Assembly: GCA_963680875.1 (NCBI GenBank)
Contig: OY804579.1
Span: forward strand, 19,453,804-19,517,803
Length of the DNA: 64,000 bases
DNA from: Bathymodiolus brooksi
Lineage: Eukaryota; Mollusca; Bivalvia; Mytilida; Modiolidae
Direction of reading: 5' to 3'
The position numbers were made by a program, and so were the translations under genes. The notes beneath the pieces were generated by a model. It was not told the origin of the DNA, ran no database searches, and was given only the letters and a program-made list of their open reading frames with translations. Positions 26,572 through 38,187 of this stretch are shown here, piece after piece. Numbering within the stretch: position 1 is the first letter of the stretch; every line of letters begins with the position of its first letter.

Positions 26572-27423
26572 AAACAAGACAAGACAAGACAAATATTTTA
26601 TTAAAGTCTCACCTCTCATATTATAAAACAATTATATACATACATATTATATATAAAACAACTAAGAGTCACTCTTAAAAGAGTTATGAGAGACTATATA
26701 TATGTACAATCAACAATTCATCGATATAAAATACATTTTCTTTTAAATAAAATGTCATGGCAGATTTTGGCAGAATAAAAACACATGTTTTCATCGAAGA
26801 ATAAAAATACAAATTATGCATCATCAGATAACTGCATAAAATTATTATTATATAAACAAACATGTTCAAATAAAAAAACAACGCAAATCTTCATATACTG
26901 AAAACTCAAGTTAAACATGTTTTTCATTCTCAATACAATTATTAACATTACAAATATTATTAAAACAAGTTCTATTTTCAATTGAAGCTCCCTCATATCT
27001 GCCAGTTTCAATTTTTAATGGAGCAACTCCACATCTAAATTTTGCAAATGCTCTTTTATATTTTCCAGGCATATTTACAGACAAATATTTTTCCTTAAAA
27101 TAATCATTTTTAAATAACCTATATGTACGCAATTTACTACTTTCATTTAACATAAGATCATCTTGCCACTTTCTCTTATATCTATAAAAACTAACATTCT
27201 CAATATTTTTAATAAACATTTTATCAAGAACAATATTAGTGTTACATAAATATTCCATATTTAATTCCTTGAACTTAGTATGTACTCGAAAACTCCAATT
27301 CTTTATATTAGTGTGACAATGTACATTGCCCCATAAAAATACCTTCTTATTCAGTCTACTATTACACATATCCAACATGCATATACAAATTTCTATTAAC
27401 CATGTAAATATACATAAATGCAC
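26572..27423 (-). pseudogene. LINE 3' end: C-terminal domain of ORF2 plus 3' UTR and (TCTTG)n tail
   Basis: The minus strand has a 170-codon frame (27423 to 26911) containing KLRTYRLFKNDYF, then AFAKFRCGVAPLKIETGRYEG, then a Cys/His-spaced segment CFNNICNVNNC followed by ENEKHV. I know this combination from the C-terminal region of LINE proteins in invertebrates, where it follows the reverse transcriptase. After ENEKHV the frame hits TAA. Coding similarity continues in another frame (LFEHVCLYNN, then AKICHDILFKRKCILYR) to a TGA at 26720-26718. At least one stop, one frameshift at a T-run and one further stop interrupt it. The 3' UTR ends in TAATAAAATATT and (TCTTG)n at 26572-26590, the typical poly-repeat tail of the family. 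It is 5'-truncated at about 27423, where a TAG precedes the frame, so it is an inactive copy. Confidence 0.8.
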
Positions 27424-28550
27424 CTATGACAAAAACCTACAGTACAGTGACAAGTTGTGAAATTAAAACATCAGAACATAAACCGGAAGTAGTTTATAAT
27501 AAATCAATCATAAATCCATTTTTCCGCTCCCCAAACCAGTAACAACTACCCGAAACGTAACCAATCAATGACTAAACTAATTCAAATAGATTTCCTATTA
27601 TATATCCTTTGTTTGTTGTGCAGCAAGCTTTGTTTTCCTCTTTCTTATCTATATTGTATAACAAACTAATATATTGGAAATATTTGGGCCACCTACATTT
27701 GTATTGTGGCCGTTTTTATTAAATCTGATGTATATATAACGTATTTACAAACTTGTATCCTTCCCCCACCTCTCAATCCATAATAACATTCAATAAAGAG
27801 ACAAAGGTGGGGGACACAAAAGGCCAAAGGATCTAAAATCCCCCACCCGAAGCTGTACAGCACTCTGCATTCGAAGCAAGTATTTCTTGATAAAGACCAC
27901 ATATAATGACAACTAGAAGGTATCATATCAACACCACTATTAATCCATTCCTTATTTAGACTCACTAACATAATTACTATGTTATTATAACAAAATGGAC
28001 ATGTTTTACAAATCTACCAGACCATTCTGTTTCTGGTAATACATGCATACAATCACATACATAATATACTTTTAAAATATTGAACTGTTTTATCAAAAAT
28101 ACACATAAACAAACTGTAGCTGTTTAGTATTTAACATTACTGTACACAATCATAACAAGCTTATCTAGTTCAACGTGACTGCTCATGCCCTTCACTTAGA
28201 AAATATAAAACATTGTCTTCAAAATGAAGTGACTGCTCCTGCTCGTCACCCATACACTTGTTATACACACAACAATTGTCATAATACAGTAAATAAAGTA
28301 CGTGATAAGTAGCTGTACAGGATGGTGATGACCTTATCTCATAACGAGCTCATGAATATTCATGTCCATGGATTCGGTTTGGTTTGATCGCAGAAACGAC
28401 ATTATGCTTAATAATTCTGTTTTATGTAAGTGGCAAACGTATATCGACAATAAATATATGATTTACATAATTTAGTCAAATAATAATAAAAACCCACCCA
28501 CGTATTGACTTACGTGGAACTAGGGGATCATGAACTGCTTGCCTGCTTCA
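27424..28550. other. No gene seen
   Basis: AT-rich sequence with short frames only. The 92-codon minus-strand frame at 27693-27971 has no recognisable motif. Two loosely similar GTGACTGCTC stretches occur at about 28177 and 28230. Confidence 0.6.
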
Positions 28551-28715
28551 GGCGCACCTGAATTCACCTCCGGTTTTTAGTGGGTTCGTGTTATTCGATC
28601 ATTAGTTGTATGTGTATATTTGTGTATCGTTGTTTGTCCTTTTTCTTTTTGCCATTGTGTTGTCTGTTCTTCGACTTACGGATTCAGATTACCCCTTTGG
28701 TATCTTCAAGCTAAT
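28550..28715 (+). mobile_element. Dispersed repeat family R1, copy 1 (plus strand)
   Basis: The segments CACCTCCGGTTTTTAGTGGG, ATCGTTGTTTGTCC, GCCATTGTGTTGTCTGTTC, TTCGACTTACGGATTCAG and CCCCTTTGGTATCTTCAAG run in order. The reverse complement of the same series is at 29.19, 32.24 and 32.56 kb. The segment from GCCATTG to GGTATC is the single-copy counterpart of the 59-bp unit amplified at 52.6-56.9 kb. Confidence 0.8.
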
Positions 28716-28740
28716 CTTACATTAGATTATAACATCTTTA

Positions 28741-28808
28741 CTAATTACTGTCCGCATTATAGTTATAATATTCACTAATTACTCTCCGCATTATAGTCAT
28801 AATATTTA
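28741..28808. repeat. Two-copy 34-bp tandem repeat
   Basis: CTAATTACTGTCCGCATTAT at 28741 recurs as CTAATTACTCTCCGCATTAT at 28775, followed in both by AGT(T/C)ATAATATT. Confidence 0.8.
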
Positions 28809-29189
28809 CTATGATGTGCTCTAAATTGCAAGATCCTCGGTATTTGTTAATTTTGAAGTGTGTATGCCTAGCTGGCATGTGATATCGAGCGTCTTAAGAA
28901 TCTGAGAAAGTAGTCACAGCAATGCCTGTACCAAGTCAGGGTCATTACGGTTTTCACAGTTTTCCGGTTGTTGACTGATTTTGTCTGTTTATATACTTAT
29001 GAGTTTTGACTTTCCCTTTGTAAGATTGTTCGGAGTTCGGTAATTTTGTTATTACCCTTATTTATAGGATATTAATTGTTCAAAGGACAATTGCTTTTGT
29101 TTATTATCATAAGTCTTCTTCTGTTTACAAATACAAATCAATGACGTGGAATGTACATGCACAATTCTGAATCGCTTATTCCACAAGAA

Positions 29190-29425
29190 ATGTTTGAAAA
29201 TACCAAAGTGGTAATCAGAAGCCGTAAGTCGAAGAACATGCAATGGCCATAAGAAAAAGCACAACAGGACAAACAATTATATACAAAACACTACACATAA
29301 AACTAAAGATCGAGTAACACCAACTCCACTAAAAACCGGGGGTGAACTCGGATGCTCCGGAAAGATAAGCAATTCCTGCTCCACATGTAGCACCCGTAGA
29401 TGTTACTCTAGTTACAAACCCGGTG
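29190..29425 (-). mobile_element. Dispersed repeat family R1, copy 2 (minus strand), long copy
   Basis: The order is ATACCAAAGTGGTAATCAG, GCCGTAAGTCGAAGAAC, CAATGGCCATAAG, AAACTAAAGATCGAGTAACA, ACTAAAAACCGGGGGTGAAC, GCTCCGG, TTCCTGCTCCACATG, AGCACCCGTAGATGTTAC and ACAAACCCGGTGATAAGTCA. It shows the wider R1 element beyond the segment that became the 59-bp satellite. Confidence 0.8.
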
Positions 29426-29498
29426 ATAAGTCATGAATAAAGAAAACACCGAATTGTGATTGAGACAAACGGAACATATACGTGGTCATTTTTAGCAC

Positions 29499-29672
29499 AG
29501 ACATTCCGTAACGGTCAATCAGGTCATGGTGGCGATCGTATGTACGGCTTCCGATCAGACATTCCGTAACGGTCAACCAGGTCATGGTGGCGATCGTATG
29601 TACGGCTTCCGATCAGACATTCCGTAACGGTCAACAAGGTCATGGTGGCGATCGTATGTGCGGCTTCCGATT
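29499..29672. repeat. Three copies of a 58-bp unit
   Basis: AGACATTCCGTAACGGTCAA recurs at 29499, 29557 and 29615, each followed by CAGGTCATGGTGGCGATCG or a close variant. It is followed at once by a second, unrelated minisatellite. Confidence 0.95.
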
Positions 29673-29682
29673 ACCCCCTTTT

Positions 29683-29814
29683 GACTTTAGATTAACGTCC
29701 ATGTCTATCTGCTTTGACTTCAGATTAACGTCCATGTCTATCTGCTTTGACATCAGATTAACGTCCATGTCTATCTGCTTTGACATCAGATTAACGTCCA
29801 TGTCTATCTGCAAG
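29683..29814. repeat. Four copies of a 33-bp unit
   Basis: GACTTTAGATTAACGTCCAT and its variants GACTTCAG and GACATCAG start at 29683, 29716, 29749 and 29782. Because 33 is a multiple of three, a frame encoding an 11-residue repeat (FDFRLTSMSIC) stays open over 29584-29823. I treat it as a repeat artefact. Confidence 0.95.
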
Positions 29815-29984
29815 ACAATATAGTTGGTTAATAAAAAGAAGGAGTATCTTGAGAACTATATACTAACTAACTAACTAAATAAATAAATAGGCCAATTAAG
29901 TGATATGGGTCAGAATATTCCTTTTTTTTCATAAATGCACTTTTTCTGGAAAATACATGGCCCACTCCTTTAACACAATTCCAG

Positions 29985-30125
29985 TTTAATTGATGTTCCA
30001 TAATCTCTGGTTTGTCAGTGACTTGCGACAGGTCGGTTGTTTTCTCCGGGTACTCCGGTTTCTTCCACAAATAAAACTGGCAGCCACGCTATAACTTAAA
30101 TACTGTTCAAAGTGGCGTCAAAACA
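29985..30125 (+). mobile_element. SINE 3' half, opposite orientation to the 19.5-kb copy
   Basis: CTCCGGGTACTCCGGTTTC, ACTGGCAGCCACGCTATAAC and TTCAAAGTGGCGTC follow the same order as the complement of the SINE at 19.44-19.68 kb (CTCCGGGTACTC, ACTGCCAGCCATGATATAAC, ATAGTGGCGTTAAAC). The tRNA-like head and the tail are missing or degraded. Confidence 0.7.
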
Positions 30126-30374
30126 GCATAATACTCATCCTAACTCATAATTTCTGATTTCGAATTTAGTTAAAAACAGAGTAAAGTTTCAATATATTGA
30201 TTATGCTATATAATTAAACAACCCAAATTTGAGTGACCACTTATCTCAAATGATATCCTGTTGGACTTGAAGTTAAACTTATAAAAGAAGGCCGGTAAAA
30301 CATTTAGACTTGTATATAGACATTGCCAAAGAGAAACACTTGATCCCCGATATTTCTAACAAATCTCCCATCAG

Positions 30375-30562
30375 TATCTCTGGCCTGTAGATGGTTTTTT
30401 TTTAATCCAGTTGTGTGCCCTTTGCGAGCAACTATGCTCCCCCTTTTCTGTTTTAATTCGCCTTTTTCCATTGTCTTGTATGCTCAATGTTGCCAGTGTT
30501 TTTGGGTTGTCCATTCTTGATTGCCCCTTCGGTTTTATATAACGTTTATTAATCATGTATTC
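30375..30562 (-). mobile_element. Dispersed repeat family R2, copy 1 (most complete)
   Basis: On the minus strand the order is AAACCGAAGGGGCAATCAAG, AATGGACAACCC, CACTGGCAACATTGAGCAT, ACAAGACAATGG and GTTGCTCGCAAAGGGCACAC. Shorter copies with CAATCCAGAGA-type or ACTGGCAACATAGG-type cores occur at 35.4, 52.3 and 59.85 kb. The class is unknown and there is no convincing coding frame. Confidence 0.65.
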
Positions 30563-30629
30563 TTGAGGGGGATACTATTATCCGGTATGTTACTAATCAA
30601 AGCTTACAAGAAATAAAGCTTATGTTAGG

Positions 30630-30705
30630 GATTAAGAGTTATGGCATTTAACGCCACTTTGAACAATATTTCAGTAATATCGTGGCGGAAAACTATGTTA
30701 TCGCT
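30630..30705 (-). mobile_element. SINE 3'-end fragment
   Basis: ATGGCATTTAACGCCACTTT, then GAACAATATTTCAGTAATAT and CGTGGCGG, match the 3' end of the SINE at 19.44 kb with a few changes. The head is absent. Confidence 0.7.
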
Positions 30706-32235
30706 TCAGAAATTGTATGGCTTCCATTATAAATCGGCATATCAATACAGAATTCTCATGTTGCAAATGTAAATATGCAAATCGTCCCACATTTTCTCCA
30801 TTGAGTTGTTATTTTTGGTGCAGAACATCCGTTGCTAGAAAACTTCATCTTTTATCTTCAGTAATTCTAAAGTACTAATATAAATCGATAAACCATAAAT
30901 GATTCAACACCATTCTATTGACTACGAAACAAAGGATAAGGTGTTTTTGTTCTTCATTGTCGTCATAGCAACTGAAATACATGCATTCAAACAATATCAT
31001 ACTTTTTTAATTTTTATTGTTTGTATATGCACAGGTTTAAAAGTTTAATATTTCATGACTACAATTGTTCATTCACGAATGTTAACGATGTTTTTGAATT
31101 GTTACATCGTTATTTAAATGTAGTGATTTGTAGTGATTTTTATGGTGCTTCATTGCTGTTGCTTATTGTGACAAACGAACCTAATATAAGCTATTTTTTC
31201 TTCCTTATAATTACCTATTTTGATTACCTATGTCTTAATGTTGTGGCATATTGTGTATATTTTTTTTCTTATGTAAACTATATGCACTTGTAGTTAATAT
31301 AATTATAGCAAATAGAATTAAAAGGATAGGAATTGGAAACAATTAGTTTTAGATAAACGTATGTTGATAGGGGAATGGAATTCGGTTCTGACATGAAGCC
31401 ATTCCACAATCTGACATTTCAGTTTATAAACAATTGAATTAGCTTTGGACATTTTGAGATTATGCTTCAAATGCATATGGCCTATTGATATTTAGTCTAG
31501 TGTTCTAAACTAATTTTAGTGTATTTGATGTTTACACGTGTAATTGTTAAAATGCACGTGAGAGTTTTACAATTAAAATAGATTGTATCTATTTTTTTTT
31601 TTTTTTTATTTTTGTAATAATCTCTTTGATTTGAAAACGTTGGTCGATATTAACGTATCATGTAAAGTATCAGAATGTTTTCGTTTTGGCAACCATTACA
31701 TAGTTTTTCTTGATATACACCAAATAATCTTCGGATCAAATACCACGGTGTAATGGTCATTGTCAAAGGCATCATAATAATTCCCGTCACCTTCAAACGT
31801 AATTATTGAACTGGAAAGTCTTTTTCAATCCGATTTATTATTTTTACATATTATTATTCTTTCTGTTATTATTTGGAATACACATTATCCCGGATTTCTA
31901 TTGCATAATAAATAATATATGTAAATCTCCCTGAAAATATTCTGATTTCCGAGTAAAGAGGATCTTTCTGATTGAGTGTTTCATATTTTATTTCCTGTCA
32001 GAGATTGATGTTTTTTTTTATATCTGCTGTTGTCTAGCTGTGATTATAATTAATAGTTTGTGTTTCCCATTTGTGTCTGTTTCACGCTAATTTATAAATC
32101 ATAATGATTCGCAAAGGGGTTTCACAAGTGATTTAATCGAGTATATTACAATCATTATTCAGTTGTGTTCTTTAGTACCCATCTCACGAGTACAAATATA
32201 TTACAGTAGCCCATTCTTATAAGGCCAGCCATTCC
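30706..32235. other. No gene seen; AT-rich
   Basis: A 90-codon frame at 31021-31293 is Phe/Tyr/Leu-rich, as expected of AT-rich DNA, and has no motif. There is a T-run at about 31592-31610. Nothing else is recognised. Confidence 0.65.
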
Positions 32236-32239
32236 ATCA

Positions 32240-32405
32240 AAGAAAAGTTTGAAGATACCAAAGAGGTAATCAGAATCCGTAAGAACAGACAACACAATGA
32301 CCAAAAGAAAGAGTACTAAAGGAGAAACAACGATCTACAAAACAAACACATAAAACTAAAGATCGAGTAACACGCTTATCAGATCAGATTTCAGATGCAC
32401 CGAAA
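32240..32405 (-). mobile_element. Dispersed repeat family R1, copy 3
   Basis: GTTTGAAGATACCAAAGAGG, TAATCAGAATCCGTAAGAAC, CAACGATCTACAAAACAAAC and AAACTAAAGATCGAGTAACA occur in R1 order. This copy is shorter than the one at 32.56 kb and lies 315 bp from it in the same orientation. Confidence 0.75.
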
Positions 32406-32554
32406 CAGTGAAATACTTCTGCATTTTTCGTATAAACGTCTGATCATTCAACCCAACAGTACTAAATTTAGATTTTTAGCTGACGGGCTTTTTGTAATCA
32501 GTAACAGCTATTGATTGTGTTTGTCTTGTTTTATTTTAACTCGCGATTCCTCCA

Positions 32555-32832
32555 TTAAGAAGAGTTTGAAGTTACCAAAGGGGTAATCAGAATACTTAAA
32601 TCGAAGACGAATAGACAACACAATGGCCTAAAGAAAAAGGACAAAAGGACAAACAACGATCTACAAAACATACACATGAAACTAAAGATCGAGTAACACG
32701 AATCCTACTAAAAACCGGGGGTGAACTCAGGTGCTCCGGAAGAGTTTCAGTTCCTGCTCCACTAGTGGCACCCGTCGTGTTAATTTAGTTACAAACCCGG
32801 TTATAAGTCATAAATGAGGAAAGGACCGGGAA
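32555..32832 (-). mobile_element. Dispersed repeat family R1, copy 4 (long copy)
   Basis: GAGTTTGAAGTTACCAAAGG, GGTAATCAGAATAC, CAATGGCC, AAGATCGAGTAACACG, AAAACCGGGGGTGAAC, GGTGCTCCGGAAGAG, GGCACCCGTCGTGTTAA, ACAAACCCGGTTATAAGTCA and GGAAAGGACCGGGAACTG give the most complete R1 sequence here. It reaches further in the satellite-distal direction than copy 1. Confidence 0.8.
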
Positions 32833-33565
32833 CTGTTTACGACAATTTAATTCGGATTCAATAGAGTATAATAATACCTCTGTATCAATATTTACATAAT
32901 TTATTCATTACATTGTCAAATATAAGCAATACAATCAAAGACAAATATTATACAGTGGACATCAACCTGTATATTTAACAACACATTTCATTAAACAAAA
33001 TTGGCAGGCAAATGTAAGAACGGCCATTCATCTGATAAAGTAAACACTTTATGCTTAGCCTTACACATGACCGATACACTCCTTTGTTATTTGTATGAAC
33101 AAAGGTGTTTATTTACTATAACATACAAATAAACAAACATTACCAACCTGTAAATATTTGTCATTTTTTGTTTGTTTGAACAAGTTACTATATATTATTG
33201 TAAGAGAGAGGTTTCATACCAAAATTACAATGAAAAAGCTATAATTTAAATTAACTGTAAAGTGTTACATCTTGCTGAATACTTTCGGCCTGGCTGCATG
33301 AAATGTGTATTTCAATTTCTGTACCCTTGATTCATTCATAGCTAATCACATGAGTCGACGGATAAAAAAATGGAAGATTCTGCGAAAGAATAAACTTCCA
33401 TCGTAACTGTCATAAAATTCTGTTTGCAAAGGTGAAGGAGCCAATATTCAGATTCTCACATTAACACTATGTCTTTGGTTGATACGGAAATCATGCTTGT
33501 TGTTGATGATGATGATCTTTTGACTGTTTTAATAGGCGATATGCTCTAGAATAATACATCAATTG
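32833..33565. other. No gene seen
   Basis: AT-rich sequence with no open frame above 60 codons and no recognisable repeat. Confidence 0.6.
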
Positions 33566-33567
33566 GG

Positions 33568-33790
33568 TTGGGTTGGTTAATTTATGGTGTTTATCGCAAC
33601 TTTCAACAGTATTTCAGTTATATCGCGACAATCCATATTATTGATTGAGGAAACATGGCATTATCTGACGCCGATGGCATATCTTCTTCCAAATTGTATC
33701 GCATAAAGTTGTATCGATTTGGAGACGAACCGGAAATCGTAGTGATAGTAGGTACCAATTGCATCAGCGAATATAACTCCAAATATAATA
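33568..33790 (-). mobile_element. Degraded SINE copy
   Basis: TTTATGGTGTTTATCGCAAC, TTTCAACAGTATTTCAGTTA and TATCGCGAC correspond to the SINE 3' end with mutations. GTAGGTACCAATTGCATC at about 33750 corresponds to GATAGGCACCAATTGCATAG in the head of the 19.5-kb copy, at a comparable distance. A 114-codon frame starting at 33655 overlaps this copy and has no family resemblance. Confidence 0.5.
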
Positions 33791-33799
33791 CTGATCAAA

Positions 33800-34285
33800 T
33801 CGTTTGTGTCAGGGCTGGCTTTAATTCAATTGAACCAATTGGTCCCTGTGCTTATAAGGGTTTCCACACTAGAGTTATCTATTCTCGGCTGTTCAAGTAC
33901 ACACAACACACACTCCCTGTTTTACAGAGAACAGCAATGATTATAATTTCTTTATGGGGCCCACACCTCCTACGGGAGACACTGTTTGCTGTTCCCTAGA
34001 ACATTATGAGATACAATTTTAAATGTTTGCTAGTGTTCCTAAACTTCCAGGTTTATTACTACCATTGGACTATTGCATCTCATATAATCCCATATACAAA
34101 ATTACGCTACACAGCTAAGTGTTTAGCAAGATAGGTATTATCAATCTTCTTTTGTGCTGACTTGAGAACTCACGGAGTTTCTGCATTAATTACTGTCCAT
34201 TTTAATAACGTTATACAATCTGCGATTTGGATGATAGTTGATTTATAAATTTTCCATTACAGCACTAGTTATATATTGAAATAAA
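33800..34285. other. No gene seen
   Basis: AT-rich, non-repetitive by eye, with no motif recognised. Confidence 0.55.
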
Positions 34286-34288
34286 AAC

Positions 34289-34561
<273 letters not shown>

Positions 34562-35379
34562 GTCATGCGGCAAATATTTCATGCATATTTAGGTCGAGAA
34601 AATGTTCAACTATATTTTAAAACCATACAAAAAGAGTAGTGATTAGACAGTCGGTGCCAACACTTAACTATCATTGGGAATATATAGACAGTTGGGTATG
34701 ACGAAACTTGAGTAATTTGTAGCGTTTATAATATACTTACTTTTATTTCAAAATCTGCAAGAGGTTTTTAATGTGCAGGGAACTCGACAGTCTCTAAGCA
34801 CGATACCCGATATGGTCTATGGTCAACCTTCCCGTCTTTTAACTGACAGGTGGTATTTCCTAATCTCTGGGCAGCTCTGGGAACAAACACCTGTACCCAG
34901 CTGAATTAGTGAAGTGTGGCCTAAATGAACAACAATATGCTTCGTTAACTATGGTAGTTTCTATATACTAGTATTTAACTTGACATTGGAGAAATCAGAG
35001 TACATACAAACTGACAATTTAAAAAAAAATTAGCATGATTCTCATGAGATGCATGTTAGATAAGTTTTTATGAAAAACACATGTGTATGTTTGATTCTTA
35101 ATTACAAAACTATCTTAATTCATTGATTATTGCACTCGTGAGATTTTTAGTAGAAAATGAGATACAAGTTAAACACCCGTTGTATAATTAAGGGTTCAAT
35201 CATTCAGATAACAACCGAAAGGTGTTTCCTTCTCTTGACCTACTATGGTTTTATTAGATTAAAACATAAAAACTTATCTTTCATCGTGTCTGTATCTATA
35301 CCAGATTTAGTGTCATTCAGATAACTAGTTCAAGGTCAAACATTTGGGTGTGATCTTGTTAATAAACGCTAAAGAATAA
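34562..35379. other. No gene seen
   Basis: AT-rich sequence without a notable frame or repeat. Confidence 0.55.
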
Positions 35380-35465
35380 CGAAGCGGCAATTAAAAGAAG
35401 ACAATACAGAGAAACTGGCAACATAGGGTATACAAGACGAATAAAAACAAAACAAAAACACAACA
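35380..35465 (+). mobile_element. Dispersed repeat family R2, fragment
   Basis: GAGAAACTGGCAACATAGGG followed by TATACAAGACGAATAAAAAC and CAAAAACACAACA matches the middle of R2 (compare 52.30 and 59.89 kb). The GAAGGGGCAAT end is degraded to GAAGCGGCAAT. Confidence 0.5.
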
Positions 35466-35987
35466 TAATATGTGTTGGAAACTACTATATGCAGACAAAC
35501 ACAAATAATGTAATGTTAAGTTGGCCAAGAATGACGATTCTCGTTACATTGTCTGCTTTTTGGTCAACAATGTTTTCGACTAAGTTTTCAATGGGGGTAA
35601 TAATTTGATTAATGCATACTGGTGCTCGTAAATGTATATGGGGAATGAGTTTAGTTTTTGTGGTTAGCATCCCTGTCACAGTAGGTTACGTAGAATACCC
35701 AATTCCAGCGAGATTTTGAGGTAAATGACACAAAACAATTACAAACAAAGGAAAGCGAAAATCAACATATTAGACAACAGCGACACCCAATGTTCAGTAA
35801 AGTATAACATATACAATGTACTTAAATCACCAATCACGCTCGTCCGCAAATCCTAATTTTCAAAGTATTGCAGGTTTATAGTTCGGATTTGTATTTACTA
35901 ATAATGTTTGTATATTTGTTGAGATTCTGACAATTACAATTAGTATTAAATCATTGTATTTTAAATGATCTTTACATCTTATAAATT

Positions 35988-36467
35988 ATGAATACTATTG
36001 TGATTGTATACTATGATGTGCAATGGGAACATAATCTGTTTGTGAAAAATTTTGTCTCAGGAATATCTTCGATGTTGTTCAATAGTAAACATCAACATAT
36101 TTTATTTTCGGGAGTGGGAGTGGGGTTTGACGATGTGGAACAGAGAAAACTGAGACTTAAAAAGCTTCTATCAATATTGTTTCTATTTTGTACATATGGT
36201 AACATTACAGGTTCGTCAATATTATGTTGCTTATTTTGTACTGGGTCATCGAAAAGAACGCGTTACAACTATGGACAATGTTCACTGTTCAAATTAGTTT
36301 GGAATGTGTACTACTTGTGCAATTTATATTCGCATTCCATTGTAATTGATCAATGCGTTTTCATTTTATCTCGGTTCAAATTTGTCAAAGATGGAAAATA
36401 CAAAGCTAGAATAACATTCTACAACCTAACTACACGTAAATATTGGAATATAGAAACATCACTGTGA
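35988..36467 (+). CDS. Unrecognised 159-codon open frame
   Basis: An ATG-started frame of 159 codons, among the longest outside tandem repeats. I recognise no family. The product would be basic and Phe/Leu/Tyr/Cys-rich, with a Cys-containing hydrophobic stretch in the middle (CTYGNITGSSILCCLFCTG) and a Lys-rich end (KDGKYKARITFYNLTT). There is no signal peptide and no clear transmembrane topology. Base composition equals that of the surrounding AT-rich DNA and no neighbouring exons are evident. A chance frame is quite possible. It is listed because of its length and clear ATG. Confidence 0.18.
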   Translation: MNTIVIVYYDVQWEHNLFVKNFVSGISSMLFNSKHQHILFSGVGVGFDDVEQRKLRLKKLLSILFLFCTYGNITGSSILCCLFCTGSSKRTRYNYGQCSLFKLVWNVYYLCNLYSHSIVIDQCVFILSRFKFVKDGKYKARITFYNLTTRKYWNIETSL

Positions 36468-36589
36468 TTGCTGTCTTGACAAACATGGCATCAGCAATTA
36501 CTGATTGAATAAACAAAGTATTTTAACAAAACCTGTCATTTGGTTCTGTTTATCACGATTGTGATGTTTATCCTGTTCCGTCTAATTAA

Positions 36590-36746
36590 GAAATAAATCA
36601 TGGAAGCCAGAATATGTTTTGAGTTTTAACATGGGTTGGTGGATGTTAGTATTTTATCCCGAACCAGAGGCGAGTGATAAAATTTACTAATATCCGCCAA
36701 CCCATGCTAAAACTCAAAACACATTCTGGCTTCCATGAATTATTTC
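36590..36746. mobile_element. Fold-back element: ~68-bp imperfect inverted repeat
   Basis: GAAATAAATCATGGAAGCC at the left end is mirrored by GGCTTCCATGAATTATTTC at the right end. TTTTGAGTTTTAACATGGGT is mirrored by CCCATGCTAAAACTCAAAA, and GATGTTAGTATTTTATC by GATAAAATTTACTAATATC. About 20 nt (CCGAACCAGAGGCGAG region) separate the arms. This is the form of a MITE or fold-back element. A transcript would form one long hairpin. Confidence 0.85.
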
Positions 36747-36759
36747 GATTCTGATATGT

Positions 36760-38180
36760 CTAAGAGTACAAATACGGTAGTATATTTTGATTGGAAAACG
36801 GTCATTTATATTTACAGGCGCATGTGCTATTGAGATTATACCCAATCGATAAATCGCTCGTTTGTTGACAAAGCGAAAGAAGGACGTTATGTTAGAATTG
36901 GTGTTTTACTTTTCTCTCGTCACGTGACATCGTCGATATCACACGGTTAATCATGCTCTGTTTACACCACGCCCATCACCTAACATAAAAGCTCGTAGTC
37001 ATGCATTATTCATGAGTTATTAAAAAAAAACATTTTCACATGTACACTGTCGTCAAAGAGCTCCGATCGAAAATGTTTGGTCAATATCCGGGATATTTTA
37101 AAGCGGTATTTTTAAAGCAGACACGGATAATTATCGTAAGTATTTATAAATATACTGTGTATATAATGTTTTGAATTATGATGCTTTATGATTGTTATTA
37201 TTATTAATTTCATTTTTTGTCCAAATATCATTTATTTTTGCAGTGTAAAATTATATTTTTCTATAAGTTATAAGGAATCCGGCTTCAAAATCATTACAAT
37301 CAACTGAAATATCGCTATATCTTGCATTTACGAATGAATTAAATGTTGCCCAAAAAGAAAAAAATATTGATGAATGATTGATTTTACTTAAAAATACTAT
37401 TTTGTTGATGAAAAGTCAATTAGTAACTAGTTATACCCTAAAACATGATGTCAACAGATGTTTTTGAAATCCGGCTTGGTCAAAATGTAAACATGTATAC
37501 AAACCGGTTGGGTCATTTATAAATAACCGGGTTTGTCAGTATGTAAATACCACTGATATTATTGTAATTGAGCATTATATTGCAATTTAACAATAGCTGA
37601 GATTAGGAAATATCTCAAAGGCGATAAATACTGATCCACAGTATGAATATTCGCCATGGCTGCTAATTTCAGCTACTTTGAACAATAAAAAAAATCGTTA
37701 TTTCTATGTTAAATTGCTACTGTCGCGAACACTTGATTTTTTTTAATGCTTTTTGTGGCACTGACATCACGATTGGTGCTCAATACGCTACACTCACTTT
37801 AAGTAGTTGTCCAGGCGCATCAATTGAGTAGTGGGAGATTCTTTTTATAAAGCAATATTTTAATTTTATACTCGTTGATAACGAAATAAGTCACTCTGTG
37901 GAAATAACTTCATGAATACGATATTTAAGTTTCTTCACAGTATACTGGTTACATTAACATTACAGATAAGCAAATTAACAAAGGTTGTAGTATTGAATTC
38001 CTTTCCGCACGGACGATTTTGGCAGTTTGTATACAAAGAAAATGTTAGGTGTACTCGATTAATGCAACGTTCGTTACAAGTTGTAATACGACAAATGTTC
38101 GTGCTTTGCTCACTGAAAATAGAGGCTCAGTGGTCTGAGCCTATGTCGTTCACCTTTCATTCTGCTTTGAGGAAACTTAA
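36760..38180. other. No assured gene; CpG-richer patch and a possible short first exon
   Basis: The segment 36840-37140 has more CpG (TCACGTGACATCGTCGATATC region) than its surroundings. It contains ATGTTTGGTCAATATCCGGG at 37072, followed in frame by ATTATC and GTAAGTATT, a good splice donor. No downstream exon was found. The 107-codon frame at 37912-38235 has no motif. CTCAGTGGTCTGAGCCTATG at 38127 begins dispersed-repeat-like DNA. Confidence 0.35.
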
Positions 38181-38187
38181 TACAGAC

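Noticed and set aside
33655..33999. 114-codon frame as a gene
   Set aside because: Its first half overlaps a degraded SINE and it has no recognisable domain.
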